Source of the DNA: Agromyces allii
GTDB taxonomy: Bacteria; Actinomycetota; Actinomycetes; Actinomycetales; Microbacteriaceae
Direction: 5' to 3'
DNA: 64,000 nt
NCBI RefSeq assembly: GCF_009749385.1
Contig: NZ_WBIN01000001.1
Coordinates: forward strand, 372,001 to 436,000
The position numbers and the translations under genes are program-made. This document shows, piece after piece, positions 53,252-63,235 of this stretch; the stretch's first letter is position 1; each line of letters begins with the position of its first letter. A model generated the notes under the pieces. The model saw only the letters and a list, made by a program, of their open reading frames with translations. It was not told the DNA's origin and searched no databases.

Positions 53252-56200
53252 ATGTCGACGCCTGCGCAGATCCCCGTGATCACCTACCCCGCCGAACTGC
53301 CCGTCTCGGGGCAGCGCGAGGAGATCGCGCGCGCCCTGCGCGAGAACCAGGTCGTCATCGTCGCGGGCGCGACCGGCTCGGGCAAGACCACGCAGCTGCC
53401 GAAGATCTGCCTCGAGCTCGGCCGCACGTCGATCGCGCACACGCAGCCTCGTCGCATCGCCGCACGCACGATCGCCGAGCGCATCTCCGAGGAGCTGCAG
53501 GTCGAGCTCGGCGACCTCGTGGGCTACCAGGTGCGCTTCACCGACAAGGTGAGCGATGCGACGCGTATCAAGGTGATGACCGACGGCATCCTGCTGAACG
53601 AGATCCACCGCGACCGCGACCTGCGCAAGTACGACACGATCATCATCGACGAGGCGCACGAGCGCAGCCTCAACATCGACTTCCTGCTCGGGTACCTCAA
53701 GCGTCTGCTCCCCCGCCGACCCGACCTCAAGGTCATCGTCACGAGCGCGACGATCGACCCCGAGAGCTTCGCGCGGCACTTCGCGAGCGAGACGGATGCC
53801 GCGGGCGCGCCGCTGCCCGAGCCCGTGCCCGCCCCCGTGATCGAGGTCTCGGGCCGCACCTACCCCGTCGAGGTGCGCTACCGCCCGCTCGTCGCCGAGC
53901 AGGGCGCGGGCGCCGGTGGCGACGACAGCGACGACGAGGGCGCCGCGGCCGACGACAAAGACGTGCAGCGCGGCATCCTCGACGCCCTCGACGAGCTCGA
54001 CCGGGAGTCGTCGGGCGACGTGCTCGTGTTCCTCTCGGGCGAGGGCGAGATCCGCGACGCCGAGGCGGCGGTGCGCGCGCACTACGGCACGGCCCGCGGC
54101 GGGCGGGGCGGCGAGACCGAGGTGCTCCCCCTCTACGGGCGCCTCTCGTCGGCCGACCAGCACAAGGTGTTCGAGCCGTCGAAGGTCGCCGGCCTGCGTC
54201 GACGCGTCGTGCTCGCCACGAACGTCGCCGAGACGAGCCTGACGGTGCCCGGCATCCGCTACGTCGTCGACGCGGGCACCGCGCGCATCAGCCGATACTC
54301 GGTGCGCTCGAAGGTGCAGCGACTGCCCATCGAGGCGATCTCGCAGGCGTCGGCGAACCAGCGTTCGGGCCGCTCGGGCCGCACGAGCGACGGCATCGCG
54401 ATCCGCCTCTACTCCGAAGACGACTTCGAGCGCCGGCCCGAGTACACCGACCCCGAGATCCTGCGCACGAACCTCGCGGCCGTGATCCTGCAGATGGCAT
54501 CGCTCGGCCTCGGCCCGATCGAGGAGTTCCCCTTCCTCACGCCGCCCGACGGGCGCGGCATCCGCGACGGCCTCGACCTGTTGCGCGAGCTCGGCGCCCT
54601 CGAAGACGACCGCGGCGACCGGGCCGGGCGCGGCGAGCGGGCCGCTCGGGCAGAAGACGACGAGCGAGCGGATGCCGGTGGCGGGCGCGGTCGCGACCGC
54701 GGCGACCGCGACCGCACGGCCGCCCGTGGCCCGCAGCTCACGCGCATCGGCCGGCAGCTCTCGCGCCTGCCGATCGAACCCCGCTTCGCCCGCATGGTGC
54801 TGGAGTCCAAGACGCAGGGCGTCTCGCGCGAGGTGCTCGCGATCGTCGCGGGCCTGACCGTGCAGGATCCGCGTGAACGCCCGCTCGAGCGGCGCGAGGT
54901 CGCCGACGGGTTCCATGCCAGGTTCGTCGACCAGACGAGCGACTTCCTGACGCTGCTGAACCTCTGGAACCACCTCGAGGCCAAGCAGCGCGAGCTCTCG
55001 GGCAGCGCGTTCCGGCGCATGTGCAAGTCGGAGTACCTGAACTACCTGCGCATCCGCGAGTGGCAGGACCTCGTGCGCCAGTTGCGCAGCCTCGCGAAGC
55101 CGCTCGGCCTGCATATCGCGAACGAGGCGGGCGAGCCCAACGGCGACGGCATCCACCGAGCGCTCCTCGCGGGCCTCCTCTCGCAGATCGGCCTGCGCGA
55201 CGACTCGAAGACCTCGACCGGTCGCGGCGGAGCGGGCTCGGCGCGAGAGTCCGAACGCAAGGGCCGTCGCCAGCAGGCGGAGTTCGTGGGCGCCCGCAGC
55301 ACGCGCTTCGTGGTGTTCCCCGGTTCCGCGCTCGCGAAGAAGCCGCCGGCCGCGATCATGAGCGCCGAGCTCGTCGAGACGAGCCGGCTCTTCGCCCGGA
55401 CGAACGCGGCCATCGATCCGGCGTGGGCCGAGCAGCTCGCGGGCCCGCTCGCGAAGCGCTCGTTCAGTGAACCGCGCTGGGAGCGCCGCCAGGGCTCGGC
55501 CGTCGCCGACGAGAAGATCACGCTGTTCGGCGTGCCGATCGTCGCGAAGCGCCGCATCCAGCTCTCCCGCGTCGACCCCGAGCTGGCGCACGAGCTGTTC
55601 GTGCGCCACGCGCTCGTCGAGGAGGACTGGGACTCCGGTCGCCTCGACCGGCGCGTCTTCGGCTTCGTGCGCGCCAACCGCGAACTGCTGCGCCAGCTCG
55701 GCGAGGTCGAGGAGCGCACGCGCCGCCGCGACATCCTCGTGGGCGACGAGACGGTCATGCGCTTCTACGAGACTCGGGTGCCGGCGGATGTCGCCGACGT
55801 GCGGGCGTTCGAACGCTGGTGGCGTGCCGAGCACCGTCGAAACCCCGACCTGCTCACGATGACGCGCGCCGACCTGCTCGGCGACGACGCCGTGGCCGAC
55901 TCGGGCGACGGGTTCCCCGACCGGTGGAAGCAGGGCGACCAGACGTACTCGCTCTCGTACCGGTTCGAACCCGGCACCGACGACGACGGCGTGACCGTGG
56001 TGGTGCCGATCGTGCTGCTGCCGCGCATCAGCCCCGCCGGTTTCGACTGGCAGGTGCCCGGCCTCCGCGACGAGCTCATCACGGCGCTGCTGCGCACCCT
56101 GCCCAAGGTGATCCGCCGGCAGGTCGTGCCGGCGGCCGAATGGGCCGCGAAGATCGCCGCCGAACTGCCCTCCGGCCCCGAGCGCGGTGAGGGGCGCGAC

Positions 56201-57400
56201 GCGTTCACGGCCGTGGTCGGGCGCACGATCCGCGCGCTGACCTACGCGCCCGTCGACCCGAGCGACTTCGACCTCGAGCGCGTGCCGCCGCACCTGCGCG
56301 TCACGTACCGTGCGGCCGACGAGCGCGGCCGCACGCTCGGCACCTCCAAAGACCTCGCCGCCCTGCAGGCGAAGCTCGCCGACCGCACGCGCGAGGCCGT
56401 CGCGAAGGCGATCACGGCGACTCCGGATGCCGGTGGCCGACGCCGACCCGGTCGTGACGCGGCATCCGGCCCGGCGTCCGACGCCCGCCGCGGGGCGCCC
56501 GCGACGCCGCCCGCCGCGGTCGATCCCGCGCTCGCCGAGCGCTCGGGCATCACGGCGTGGGAGTGGGACGACCTGCCCGCCCACCTCGACACGCGTCAGG
56601 CCGGCAACGTGATCCGCGCGTACCCCGCGCTCGTCGACGAGAAGACGGGCGTGGCGCTGCGGCTCGTGGCCACGGCCGAGGAGCGCGATCGGGCGTCGCG
56701 CCGCGGCATCCGTCGCCTGCTCGTGCTCGCCACGCCGACGCCCGTCGCCTACGTGCAGGAGCACCTGTCGAACGACGAGAAGCTCGCCCTCGCCACGAGC
56801 TCCTACACGGGAACGCGCGCGCTGCTCGACGACTGCGTCGCGGCGTGCGTCGACGCCGAGCTGCGGGCCAGGCACCCCGACGGGCTCCTCCGCACGCGCG
56901 AGGAGTTCGAGGCCGTGCGCGACGCCGTCGCCGCAACGATCATGGACCGCATGTTCGAGACCGTCGCACTCGTCGCCCGCATCCTCCGCACGGCGCGCGA
57001 GGTCGACCGGGCGATCTCGAAGGCGTCGAGCATCAACCTCATGTCCTCGCTCGGCGATGCGCGCGCGCAGCTCGAGGGCCTCGTGCCCGCCGGGTTCGTG
57101 TCGGCGACCGGCCTCGAGCGGTTGCGGCACCTGCCGCGCTACCTCGACGCGATCGCCGCGCGCATCGCGAAGCTCGTCGAGAATCCCGGCCGCGATCGGC
57201 AGGCGATGAACCAGTTCACGCCGTCCTTCGAGGCGTTCGAGGCCGCGGGCGGGCGGGTGCCGATCGACCCCGAGGCGCCCGAACGGCTCGTGCGCGTGCG
57301 GTGGATGCTCGAGGAGCTGCGCGTCAGCCTCTTCGCGCAGGAGCTCCGCACCGCCGAATCCGTCTCGCCGCAGCGCATCGCGAAGGCGCTCGCGGGCTGA
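53252..57400 (+). CDS. hrpA: ATP-dependent RNA helicase HrpA
   Basis: DEAH-box helicase, 1382 aa. Motif I is GATGSGKTTQLPK near residue 38, motif II IIIDEAHERS near 133, motif III VTSATID, and motif VI QRSGRSGRT. A helicase-associated and OB-fold region follows, then a long C-terminal DUF3418 domain. Two acidic low-complexity inserts occur (near 230 and 470). The upstream frame is open to 53144, but ATG 53252 follows TACGAT and GGAGGG and fits the family N-terminus. HrpA rescues stalled ribosomes in E. coli. Confidence 0.94.
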   Translation: MSTPAQIPVITYPAELPVSGQREEIARALRENQVVIVAGATGSGKTTQLPKICLELGRTSIAHTQPRRIAARTIAERISEELQVELGDLVGYQVRFTDKVSDATRIKVMTDGILLNEIHRDRDLRKYDTIIIDEAHERSLNIDFLLGYLKRLLPRRPDLKVIVTSATIDPESFARHFASETDAAGAPLPEPVPAPVIEVSGRTYPVEVRYRPLVAEQGAGAGGDDSDDEGAAADDKDVQRGILDALDELDRESSGDVLVFLSGEGEIRDAEAAVRAHYGTARGGRGGETEVLPLYGRLSSADQHKVFEPSKVAGLRRRVVLATNVAETSLTVPGIRYVVDAGTARISRYSVRSKVQRLPIEAISQASANQRSGRSGRTSDGIAIRLYSEDDFERRPEYTDPEILRTNLAAVILQMASLGLGPIEEFPFLTPPDGRGIRDGLDLLRELGALEDDRGDRAGRGERAARAEDDERADAGGGRGRDRGDRDRTAARGPQLTRIGRQLSRLPIEPRFARMVLESKTQGVSREVLAIVAGLTVQDPRERPLERREVADGFHARFVDQTSDFLTLLNLWNHLEAKQRELSGSAFRRMCKSEYLNYLRIREWQDLVRQLRSLAKPLGLHIANEAGEPNGDGIHRALLAGLLSQIGLRDDSKTSTGRGGAGSARESERKGRRQQAEFVGARSTRFVVFPGSALAKKPPAAIMSAELVETSRLFARTNAAIDPAWAEQLAGPLAKRSFSEPRWERRQGSAVADEKITLFGVPIVAKRRIQLSRVDPELAHELFVRHALVEEDWDSGRLDRRVFGFVRANRELLRQLGEVEERTRRRDILVGDETVMRFYETRVPADVADVRAFERWWRAEHRRNPDLLTMTRADLLGDDAVADSGDGFPDRWKQGDQTYSLSYRFEPGTDDDGVTVVVPIVLLPRISPAGFDWQVPGLRDELITALLRTLPKVIRRQVVPAAEWAAKIAAELPSGPERGEGRDAFTAVVGRTIRALTYAPVDPSDFDLERVPPHLRVTYRAADERGRTLGTSKDLAALQAKLADRTREAVAKAITATPDAGGRRRPGRDAASGPASDARRGAPATPPAAVDPALAERSGITAWEWDDLPAHLDTRQAGNVIRAYPALVDEKTGVALRLVATAEERDRASRRGIRRLLVLATPTPVAYVQEHLSNDEKLALATSSYTGTRALLDDCVAACVDAELRARHPDGLLRTREEFEAVRDAVAATIMDRMFETVALVARILRTAREVDRAISKASSINLMSSLGDARAQLEGLVPAGFVSATGLERLRHLPRYLDAIAARIAKLVENPGRDRQAMNQFTPSFEAFEAAGGRVPIDPEAPERLVRVRWMLEELRVSLFAQELRTAESVSPQRIAKALAG

Positions 57401-57493
57401 CGCCAGCAACCGACGCGGCGTCCACCCGCGCGCGCCGGACGCGCCCCGACGTACCCTCGCCCGCGGCATCCGCCTCGATAGAGTGGTGCCACC

Positions 57494-58702
57494 GTGGCCA
57501 GCTACACCGATCTCCTGAAGACCCCGGGCGTCGCTCGCATCATCGCCGCCCAGCTCACCGCGCGCTTCCCGTCGGGCATGCTCTCGCTCGCGTTCCTGCT
57601 GCACATCGAGCAGACGACCGGGTCGTACGGCTCGGCGGGCCTCGTGCTCGCGGCCACGTCGATCGGCCAGGCGATCGCGGGCCCGCTCACGAGCCGGCTC
57701 ATGGGCCGCCTCGGCATGCGCCCGGTGCTCATCGTCACCACGATCCTGTGCGTCGCGGGCATCGTGTCGATCGGGCTCCTGCCGTTGACCGTGCCGCTCT
57801 ACATGACCGTCGGCTTCATCACGGGCCTCGCGACGCCGCCCGTCCAGCCGGCCGTGCGCACGATCTACCCGAAGATGGTCAACTCCCGCCAGCTGACCCC
57901 GCTCTTCTCGCTCGACGCGTCGGCTCAGGAGATCATCTGGGTCGTCGGCCCGGTCATCACGACCCTCGTCGCGACGCAGATCGGCACGATCTGGGCGATC
58001 ATGCTCGCCGCGGTGCTCATGGTCATCGGCGGCGCGTGGTTCATCAGCTCGCCCGAGCTCGGGCGCGTGCGCATCCCGCGTTCGAAGCGCAGGTTCGGCG
58101 TCGTGCTCAGCCGGCCGGCCGTGCTGCTCGCGACCGTCGTCGGGTTCCTCCTCATCGGCGCGTGCGCCGCGGTCGAGGCCGGTGTCGTCGCGGTGTTCGG
58201 CCATGGCGGGCCCGAGGCCGGACTCGTGCTCGCGATCTTCTCGGTCGGATCGCTCGCCGGCGGCCTGCTCTTCGGACACATCCCGATCGGCCCGTGGGCC
58301 ACGGCCCGCCGCATGTTCATCGTGTTCGCGGGCATGGCGCTCGCGGCGTTCGTCATGGACTTCTGGTGGCTCTCGGCGACCCTGTTCATCGCGGGCATCG
58401 GCATCGCGCCCGCCCTCGCCGTGCTGTTCTCGATCGTCTCCGCGAGCGTGAAGTTCTCCGACACGGCCGAGGCCTACGGCTGGGTCGGCACCGGACAGCT
58501 CATCGGCGCCGCGCTCGGCTCGGCGCTCGCGGGCTTCTCCATCGACGGCTACGGCGCACAGGGCGCGTTCTGGATCGCCGCGGGCTTCGCGTTCGTGGGC
58601 GTGCTCGTGCCCGCGCTCGGCCGCCGATGGCATCCCGACCTGCGGGGCCGCGACGCGAGCCCGATCCCCGACACCGAACCCGTGCCCATGCAGCCGAGCT
58701 GA
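57494..58702 (+). CDS. MFS transporter
   Basis: A 402-aa major facilitator with 12 predicted helices. The short loop between helices 2 and 3 contains SRLMGRLGMRPVL, an MFS A-like motif, and VGPVITTLVATQIG lies in helix 5. The start is GTG 57494, with TAGAGT 9 nt upstream. It resembles sugar/drug efflux members, but substrate is unknown. It is followed 11 nt later by an aldo/keto reductase, so they are probably cotranscribed. Confidence 0.87.
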   Translation: MASYTDLLKTPGVARIIAAQLTARFPSGMLSLAFLLHIEQTTGSYGSAGLVLAATSIGQAIAGPLTSRLMGRLGMRPVLIVTTILCVAGIVSIGLLPLTVPLYMTVGFITGLATPPVQPAVRTIYPKMVNSRQLTPLFSLDASAQEIIWVVGPVITTLVATQIGTIWAIMLAAVLMVIGGAWFISSPELGRVRIPRSKRRFGVVLSRPAVLLATVVGFLLIGACAAVEAGVVAVFGHGGPEAGLVLAIFSVGSLAGGLLFGHIPIGPWATARRMFIVFAGMALAAFVMDFWWLSATLFIAGIGIAPALAVLFSIVSASVKFSDTAEAYGWVGTGQLIGAALGSALAGFSIDGYGAQGAFWIAAGFAFVGVLVPALGRRWHPDLRGRDASPIPDTEPVPMQPS

Positions 58703-58713
58703 TCGGAGCTCCC

Positions 58714-59550
58714 GTGACCGACGCCCCACTCCCCCTCGCCCCCCGGCTCGACCTCGCCGGCGGTGCCCGCATCCCGCAGCTCGGCTTCGGGCTCTACAAG
58801 GTGCCCGCGACGGATGCCACGGGCCTGGCGCTCGCGGCCATCGACGCCGGCTACCGGCACCTCGACACGGCCGCGTTCTACGCGAACGAGGCCGAGGTCG
58901 GGCAGGCCGTGCGCGAGAGCGACGTGGCCCGCGAAGACCTCTTCGTCACGAGCAAGGTCTGGCGCGACGACAACGGGTACGACGCGACGCTGCGCGCGTT
59001 CGACGTCTCGATGCGGAACTTCGGCCTCGAGACGCTCGATCTCTACCTGATCCACTGGCCGGTGCCGTCGACCGATCTCTACGTCGACACGTGGCGCGCG
59101 CTCGTGCGGCTCCAGTCCGAGGGCCGGGTGCATTCGGTGGGCGTCTCCAACTTCCACGTGCACCACGTCGATCGCATCGTCGCCGAGACCGGCGTCGCGC
59201 CGGCCGTCAACCAGGTGGAGCTGCACCCGTGGCTGCCGCAACGCGAGCTGCGCGACGACCACGCGGCACGCGGCATCCGGGTCGAGGCGTGGTCGCCGCT
59301 CGCGCGCGGGCGCGTGCTCGACGATCCGACGCTCGCACTCATCGCCGCCCGCCACGACCGGAGCCCCGCGCAGGTCGTGCTGCGCTGGCACGTGCAGCAG
59401 GGCGTCATCGCGATCCCGAAGGCCTCGTCGCCGGCCCGCCTGCGCGAGAACCTCGACGTGTTCGACTTCGAGCTCGACGAGGTCGACCTCGCGGCGATCG
59501 CGGCCCTCGAGTCGGGCGAGCGAACGGGCCGCGACCCCGACTTCGACTGA
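58714..59550 (+). CDS. Aldo/keto reductase
   Basis: A 278-aa NADPH-dependent reductase with the same layout as the gene at 52306. The tetrad is in YRHLDTAAFYANE, FVTSKVWRDD and LYLIHWPVP. The NADP-binding end is VIAIPKASSPARLRENLDVF. The GTG start 58714 follows GATCGGAG. It probably shares a transcript with the MFS transporter. Substrate unknown. Confidence 0.92.
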   Translation: MTDAPLPLAPRLDLAGGARIPQLGFGLYKVPATDATGLALAAIDAGYRHLDTAAFYANEAEVGQAVRESDVAREDLFVTSKVWRDDNGYDATLRAFDVSMRNFGLETLDLYLIHWPVPSTDLYVDTWRALVRLQSEGRVHSVGVSNFHVHHVDRIVAETGVAPAVNQVELHPWLPQRELRDDHAARGIRVEAWSPLARGRVLDDPTLALIAARHDRSPAQVVLRWHVQQGVIAIPKASSPARLRENLDVFDFELDEVDLAAIAALESGERTGRDPDFD

Positions 59551-59644
59551 GCGCGGCGCCGCCCGACACTCGGCGCCGACTGCCGCCGAACGAGCGGGCG
59601 ACGCGGTTCGTTGGGGCCGTTCGACGACTCCCAGCAAAGCGCAA

Positions 59645-59660
59645 TGCGATCGTGATCGCA
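59645..59660 (+). promoter_or_regulatory. Inverted repeat upstream of the DUF4349 gene
   Basis: TGCGATC-GT-GATCGCA is a perfect inverted repeat with 7-bp arms, about 40 nt upstream of the predicted -10 (59701-59706). It could be an operator. The regulator is unknown. Confidence 0.4.
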
Positions 59661-59712
59661 CTCCCAGTCGGCGCCCAGACAGCGGGTTCGCGCTCGGCGC
59701 TACGGTGTGCGC

Positions 59713-60834
59713 ATGAGAGCCTCGCAGCGCAGCACCCGCATCGGAGTCGAGCGTCATCAGCAGTCGACGGCAGAAGCCGGCGACCACCGGCATCCGCTCG
59801 CCCGAAGGCGACGACGCGGCGCCGTCGCACCGATCGCGGGTGCCGGCGCCGTGCTGCTGATCGCCCTGCTCGCCGGCTGCTCGGCCGGCAGCGACGCGTC
59901 GATGTCGCAGCAGGCCCCTGCGCTCGACGCACCGGCCGGTGCCGAGTCGCTCGACGGTGCGGTGACGCTCGACGCCGAAGCGGGCGCCGACGCCGACGCC
60001 TCGTCGAGCGCGGTCGAGGCCGAACGCAGCGTGGTCACCACGGGCGACGTGCGCATCACGGTCGACGACCCGGTGGATGCCGCGGCCGAAGCGGTGCGCA
60101 TCACGCAGCAGGCGGGCGGGCGCGTCGACCAGCGCACCGAGAACCCCGGGCCGACCGGCGACCCCGAGTCGGCCTCGGCGTCGCTGACGCTTCGCATCCC
60201 GGCCGACCGGCTCGACCCCGTGCTCGGCGAGCTCCGCGAGCTCGGCGACGTCACCTCGGTCACCATGGACGCGACGGACGTCTCGCAGCAGCACGACGAC
60301 CTCGATGCCCGCATCAGCGCCCTCGAGACCTCGATCGGGCGCATGACGGCCCTGCTCGCCGAAGCGAAGGACATCGGCGACCTCATGGCGATCGAGTCCG
60401 AGCTCACGACACGACAGGCCGACCTCGACGCGCTCGTGCAGCAGCGCGACGGGCTCGACGACCGCATCGCCTACTCGACCCTGACCGTCGGGTTCTCGAC
60501 GGTGCCGGTCGTGGTCGCGCCGGAGCCCGCACCCGAGGGCTTCTGGGGAGGACTCGTCACCGGATGGAACGGCCTGCTGCTCTTCCTCGGCTGGGCCGGC
60601 GTGATCATCGGCGTGCTGCTGCCGTGGCTGCTCGCCGGGCTCGTCGTCGCCATGGCCGTCCTCGCCGTCCTCCGGCTCGTTCGCGGGCGCGGCACCCGAG
60701 CGACGGGTGCCGCGGCGGGCGCCGCAGCGGCCGATGCCGGGGCCGGCGGGCCGGCCGACCCGCCCGCGGAGCCCGCCGCCTCGGGTGCTTCGGAGGCCGC
60801 GGCATCCGACCGAGACCTCGCGCCCCGGGCGTAA
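59713..60834 (+). CDS. DUF4349 lipoprotein with C-terminal membrane anchor
   Basis: A 373-aa envelope protein. A basic N-terminus, a hydrophobic stretch and LLAGCSAGS mark a lipoprotein signal (Cys near 56). The mature part has the DUF4349 domain (VVTTGDVRITVDDPVDAA, LTLRIPADRLDPVLGEL, DVSQQHDDLDARISAL) with a coiled-coil segment, then a C-terminal membrane helix and a low-complexity Ala/Gly tail. ATG 59713 is preferred over GTG 59707 because TACGGT (59701-59706) ends 6 nt before it. Confidence 0.86.
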   Translation: MRASQRSTRIGVERHQQSTAEAGDHRHPLARRRRRGAVAPIAGAGAVLLIALLAGCSAGSDASMSQQAPALDAPAGAESLDGAVTLDAEAGADADASSSAVEAERSVVTTGDVRITVDDPVDAAAEAVRITQQAGGRVDQRTENPGPTGDPESASASLTLRIPADRLDPVLGELRELGDVTSVTMDATDVSQQHDDLDARISALETSIGRMTALLAEAKDIGDLMAIESELTTRQADLDALVQQRDGLDDRIAYSTLTVGFSTVPVVVAPEPAPEGFWGGLVTGWNGLLLFLGWAGVIIGVLLPWLLAGLVVAMAVLAVLRLVRGRGTRATGAAAGAAAADAGAGGPADPPAEPAASGASEAAASDRDLAPRA

Positions 60835-60843
60835 TCTGGCGAC

Positions 60844-62013
60844 GTGACCGCGACGACGCCCCCCGAGACCCTGCTCGACGACGACCTGCTCGAACGCTTC
60901 CGAGAGCGCGCCGCGCGCTACGACCGCGACAACGTGTTCTTCGACGAGGATCTCGCCGAGCTGCTCGAGATCGGCTACCTGCGCGCGCTCGTCCCGACGC
61001 GGTTCGGCGGGCTCGGCTGGGGGCTCGACGACGCCGTGCGCGGGCAGATGCGCCTCGCCGGCGCCGCGCCCGCGACGGCCCTCGCCGTGAACATGCACCT
61101 CGTGTGGACCGCGGTCGCGAAGATCCTCGCCGATCGCGGCGACGACACGCTCGAGTTCCTCCAGCGCGAGGCCGGCGCCGGCGAGGTCTTCGGGTTCGGC
61201 ATCAGCGAGGCCGGCAACGACCTCATGCTGTTCGGTTCGAGGACCACGGCCGACCCGCAGCCCGACGGCGGGTACCGCTACGCGGGCCGCAAGATCTTCA
61301 CCTCGCTCTCGCCCGCGTGGACCAGGCTCGGCACCATGGGGCTCGACACGACGTCGGCCGACGCCCCGAAGCTCGTCTACGGCTTCATCGACCGCGAAGA
61401 CCCCGACGTGAAGATCCTCGACGACTGGGACACGCTCGGCATGCGCGCGAGCCAGAGCCGCACGACCGTGCTCGACGGCGCGTACGCGGCAGCCGACCGC
61501 ATCGTGCGGCGGCTCGACCCGGGGCCGAACGCCGACCCGCTCGTGTTCGGCATCTTCGCGAGCTTCGAGCTGCTGCTCGCCTCGGTCTACGCGGGCATCG
61601 GCGCGCGTGCGCTCGACCTCGCGGTGGCTGCGGCGCACCGGCGCACGTCGATGAAGCGCGACGGCGCGCCGTACGCCCACGACCCCGACATCCGCTGGCG
61701 CATCGCGGATGCCGCGCTCGCCCAGGAAGCCCTCGAACCGCAGCTGCTGGCCGTCGCCCGTGACCTCGACGGGCTCGTCGACCACGGCTCGAAGTGGTTC
61801 GCGAAGCTCGTCGGCGTGAAGATCCGCTCCACCGAGACCGCGAAGCAGGTGGTCGACCAAGCCGTGCGCGTCGCCGGCGGATCGAGCTACTTCGCCGGAT
61901 CCGAGCTCGGGCGGCTCTACCGCGACGTGCTCGCGGGCATCTTCCACCCCTCCGACGACGAGTCGGCGCACTCGACCGTGGCGAACGCCTGGCTGGGGCC
62001 GATTCCCGAGTGA
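60844..62013 (+). CDS. Acyl-CoA dehydrogenase family protein
   Basis: FAD flavoprotein of 389 aa. It follows the family layout: helical N-domain (LLEIGYLRALVPTRFGGLGWG), beta domain (GFGISEAGNDLMLFGSRT, KIFTSLSP) and C-terminal helical domain (DQAVRVAGGSSYFAGSELGRLYRDV). The usual catalytic Glu position could not be assigned with certainty, so it could also be a related monooxygenase. GTG 60844 lies 6 nt after TAATCT, whose first bases are the stop of the preceding gene; leaderless. Confidence 0.88.
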   Translation: MTATTPPETLLDDDLLERFRERAARYDRDNVFFDEDLAELLEIGYLRALVPTRFGGLGWGLDDAVRGQMRLAGAAPATALAVNMHLVWTAVAKILADRGDDTLEFLQREAGAGEVFGFGISEAGNDLMLFGSRTTADPQPDGGYRYAGRKIFTSLSPAWTRLGTMGLDTTSADAPKLVYGFIDREDPDVKILDDWDTLGMRASQSRTTVLDGAYAAADRIVRRLDPGPNADPLVFGIFASFELLLASVYAGIGARALDLAVAAAHRRTSMKRDGAPYAHDPDIRWRIADAALAQEALEPQLLAVARDLDGLVDHGSKWFAKLVGVKIRSTETAKQVVDQAVRVAGGSSYFAGSELGRLYRDVLAGIFHPSDDESAHSTVANAWLGPIPE

Positions 62014-62092
62014 CGGGCGGCGCGACGCGGCATCCGCTCGGTAGACTGCCCTCGTGCGGTGATCACGCCGCGAGTTCGTCGAGGAGGTCGTC

Positions 62093-62269
62093 GTGAGCGC
62101 CGTTCTGTTCATCATCGCCATGGCCGTGTTCGTGTTCGGCATGTGGCTCATGGGCAACGCCACGCACATCGTCGGGTTCGAGGCGATCGTGTTCTTCGCC
62201 GGGATCGTGTGCATCGCGATCTCGATGGCGATCCCGATGAGCTTCCTCGGCCGAAGCGACCGGGCCTGA
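62093..62269 (+). CDS. Small two-helix membrane protein
   Basis: A 58-aa protein with two hydrophobic segments: VLFIIAMAVFVFGMWLMG and GFEAIVFFAGIVCIAISMAI. The GTG start is preceded by a strong GAGGAGG. A -10-like TAGACT at 62042-62047 would start the transcript about 40 nt upstream. The next gene begins 10 nt later, so the two are likely cotranscribed. I do not recognise a family. Confidence 0.75.
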   Translation: MSAVLFIIAMAVFVFGMWLMGNATHIVGFEAIVFFAGIVCIAISMAIPMSFLGRSDRA

Positions 62270-62279
62270 GCACCGCCCG

Positions 62280-63155
62280 ATGACCCTCCCCGCGCAGGAC
62301 ACCCGCGTCACCTACCCGTCGGGCGAGCTCGTCCAGCGCGCCGTCGTGCTGCACGTCGAGCCCCTCGCCGACGGGCGGGTCGCCGTGCTGACCGATGTCA
62401 CGAGCTTCCACCCGGTCGACGCGGCCTGGCCCGACCAGCCCGCCGACGTCGGCACGATCGCCGTCGACGGCACCGAGTCCGCCGTGCTCGACGCGGTGGT
62501 CGCCGCGACCGACGGCACCGACCTCTTCGTCGGCTCCGACATCCCCGTGCGCAAGGGCACCGAGGGCTGGGCCTTCCTCGTCGCGCACCTGGTCGACGCG
62601 GGCGCCGCGATCGCGGAGGGCGACGAGGTCGTCATCACGGCCGATCCTGCGGCGCGGCACGCCCTCTCGCTCGGCCACACGGCCTGCCACGCGGCATCCC
62701 TCGCCCTGAACGCGGCCCTCGAGTCACGGTGGTCGAAGCCGGCTCGCACCGACGCGCTCGGCCGCCCCGACTTCGACGGCATCGCGATCGCGTCGAGCCG
62801 CATCGAGCCGTTCGGATCGGTCGACCGGTACCGCCTCAACAAGTCGCTGCGCCGGGCCGGGTTCGATGTCGCGAGCCTCGTCGACGAAGACCTCGACGTG
62901 CTCGCCCAGACCGTCACGGCCACGGTCGTGTGGTGGATCTCCTCCGGCTCCCCCGTGCGCGTCGACCGTGCCGGCGACGCACTCACCGATCGACGCACGT
63001 GGGTCGCCGAGCTGCCCGACGGCACGGCCGAGATCCCCTGCGGCGGCACGCACGTCGGCTCCCTCGGAGCCCTCGGCGAGGCCCGCATCGCCTTCGAGCT
63101 CGTCGACGACGAGGGCACGCCCGTGCTCGAGATGCGCACGCGCGTCACCGGCTGA
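62280..63155 (+). CDS. Alanyl-tRNA-editing (AlaX-like) protein
   Basis: A 291-aa protein related to the editing domain of alanyl/threonyl-tRNA synthetases. The zinc-binding pairs are present: LGHTACHAAS (HxxxH) near residue 137 and IPCGGTHVGSLG near 255. The first has Cys in place of the usual Thr of HTATH. No synthetase or C-terminal domain is present. It would hydrolyse mischarged Ser-tRNA-Ala, but relaxed members may act otherwise. Confidence 0.82.
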   Translation: MTLPAQDTRVTYPSGELVQRAVVLHVEPLADGRVAVLTDVTSFHPVDAAWPDQPADVGTIAVDGTESAVLDAVVAATDGTDLFVGSDIPVRKGTEGWAFLVAHLVDAGAAIAEGDEVVITADPAARHALSLGHTACHAASLALNAALESRWSKPARTDALGRPDFDGIAIASSRIEPFGSVDRYRLNKSLRRAGFDVASLVDEDLDVLAQTVTATVVWWISSGSPVRVDRAGDALTDRRTWVAELPDGTAEIPCGGTHVGSLGALGEARIAFELVDDEGTPVLEMRTRVTG

Positions 63156-63235
63156 GGCCGGGCACGCGCGACGCGCCGCCGCCGGGCTTCGCCGAACCGG
63201 ACGGACGCCCCCTCAGCGGGGTTACGATATCCGCT

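Noticed and set aside
62054-62062. GTG-CGG-TGA two-codon leaderless reading frame after TAGACT
   Set aside because: More likely just the 5' end of the leader of the small membrane-protein gene, which has its own strong ribosome site at 62080-62086.
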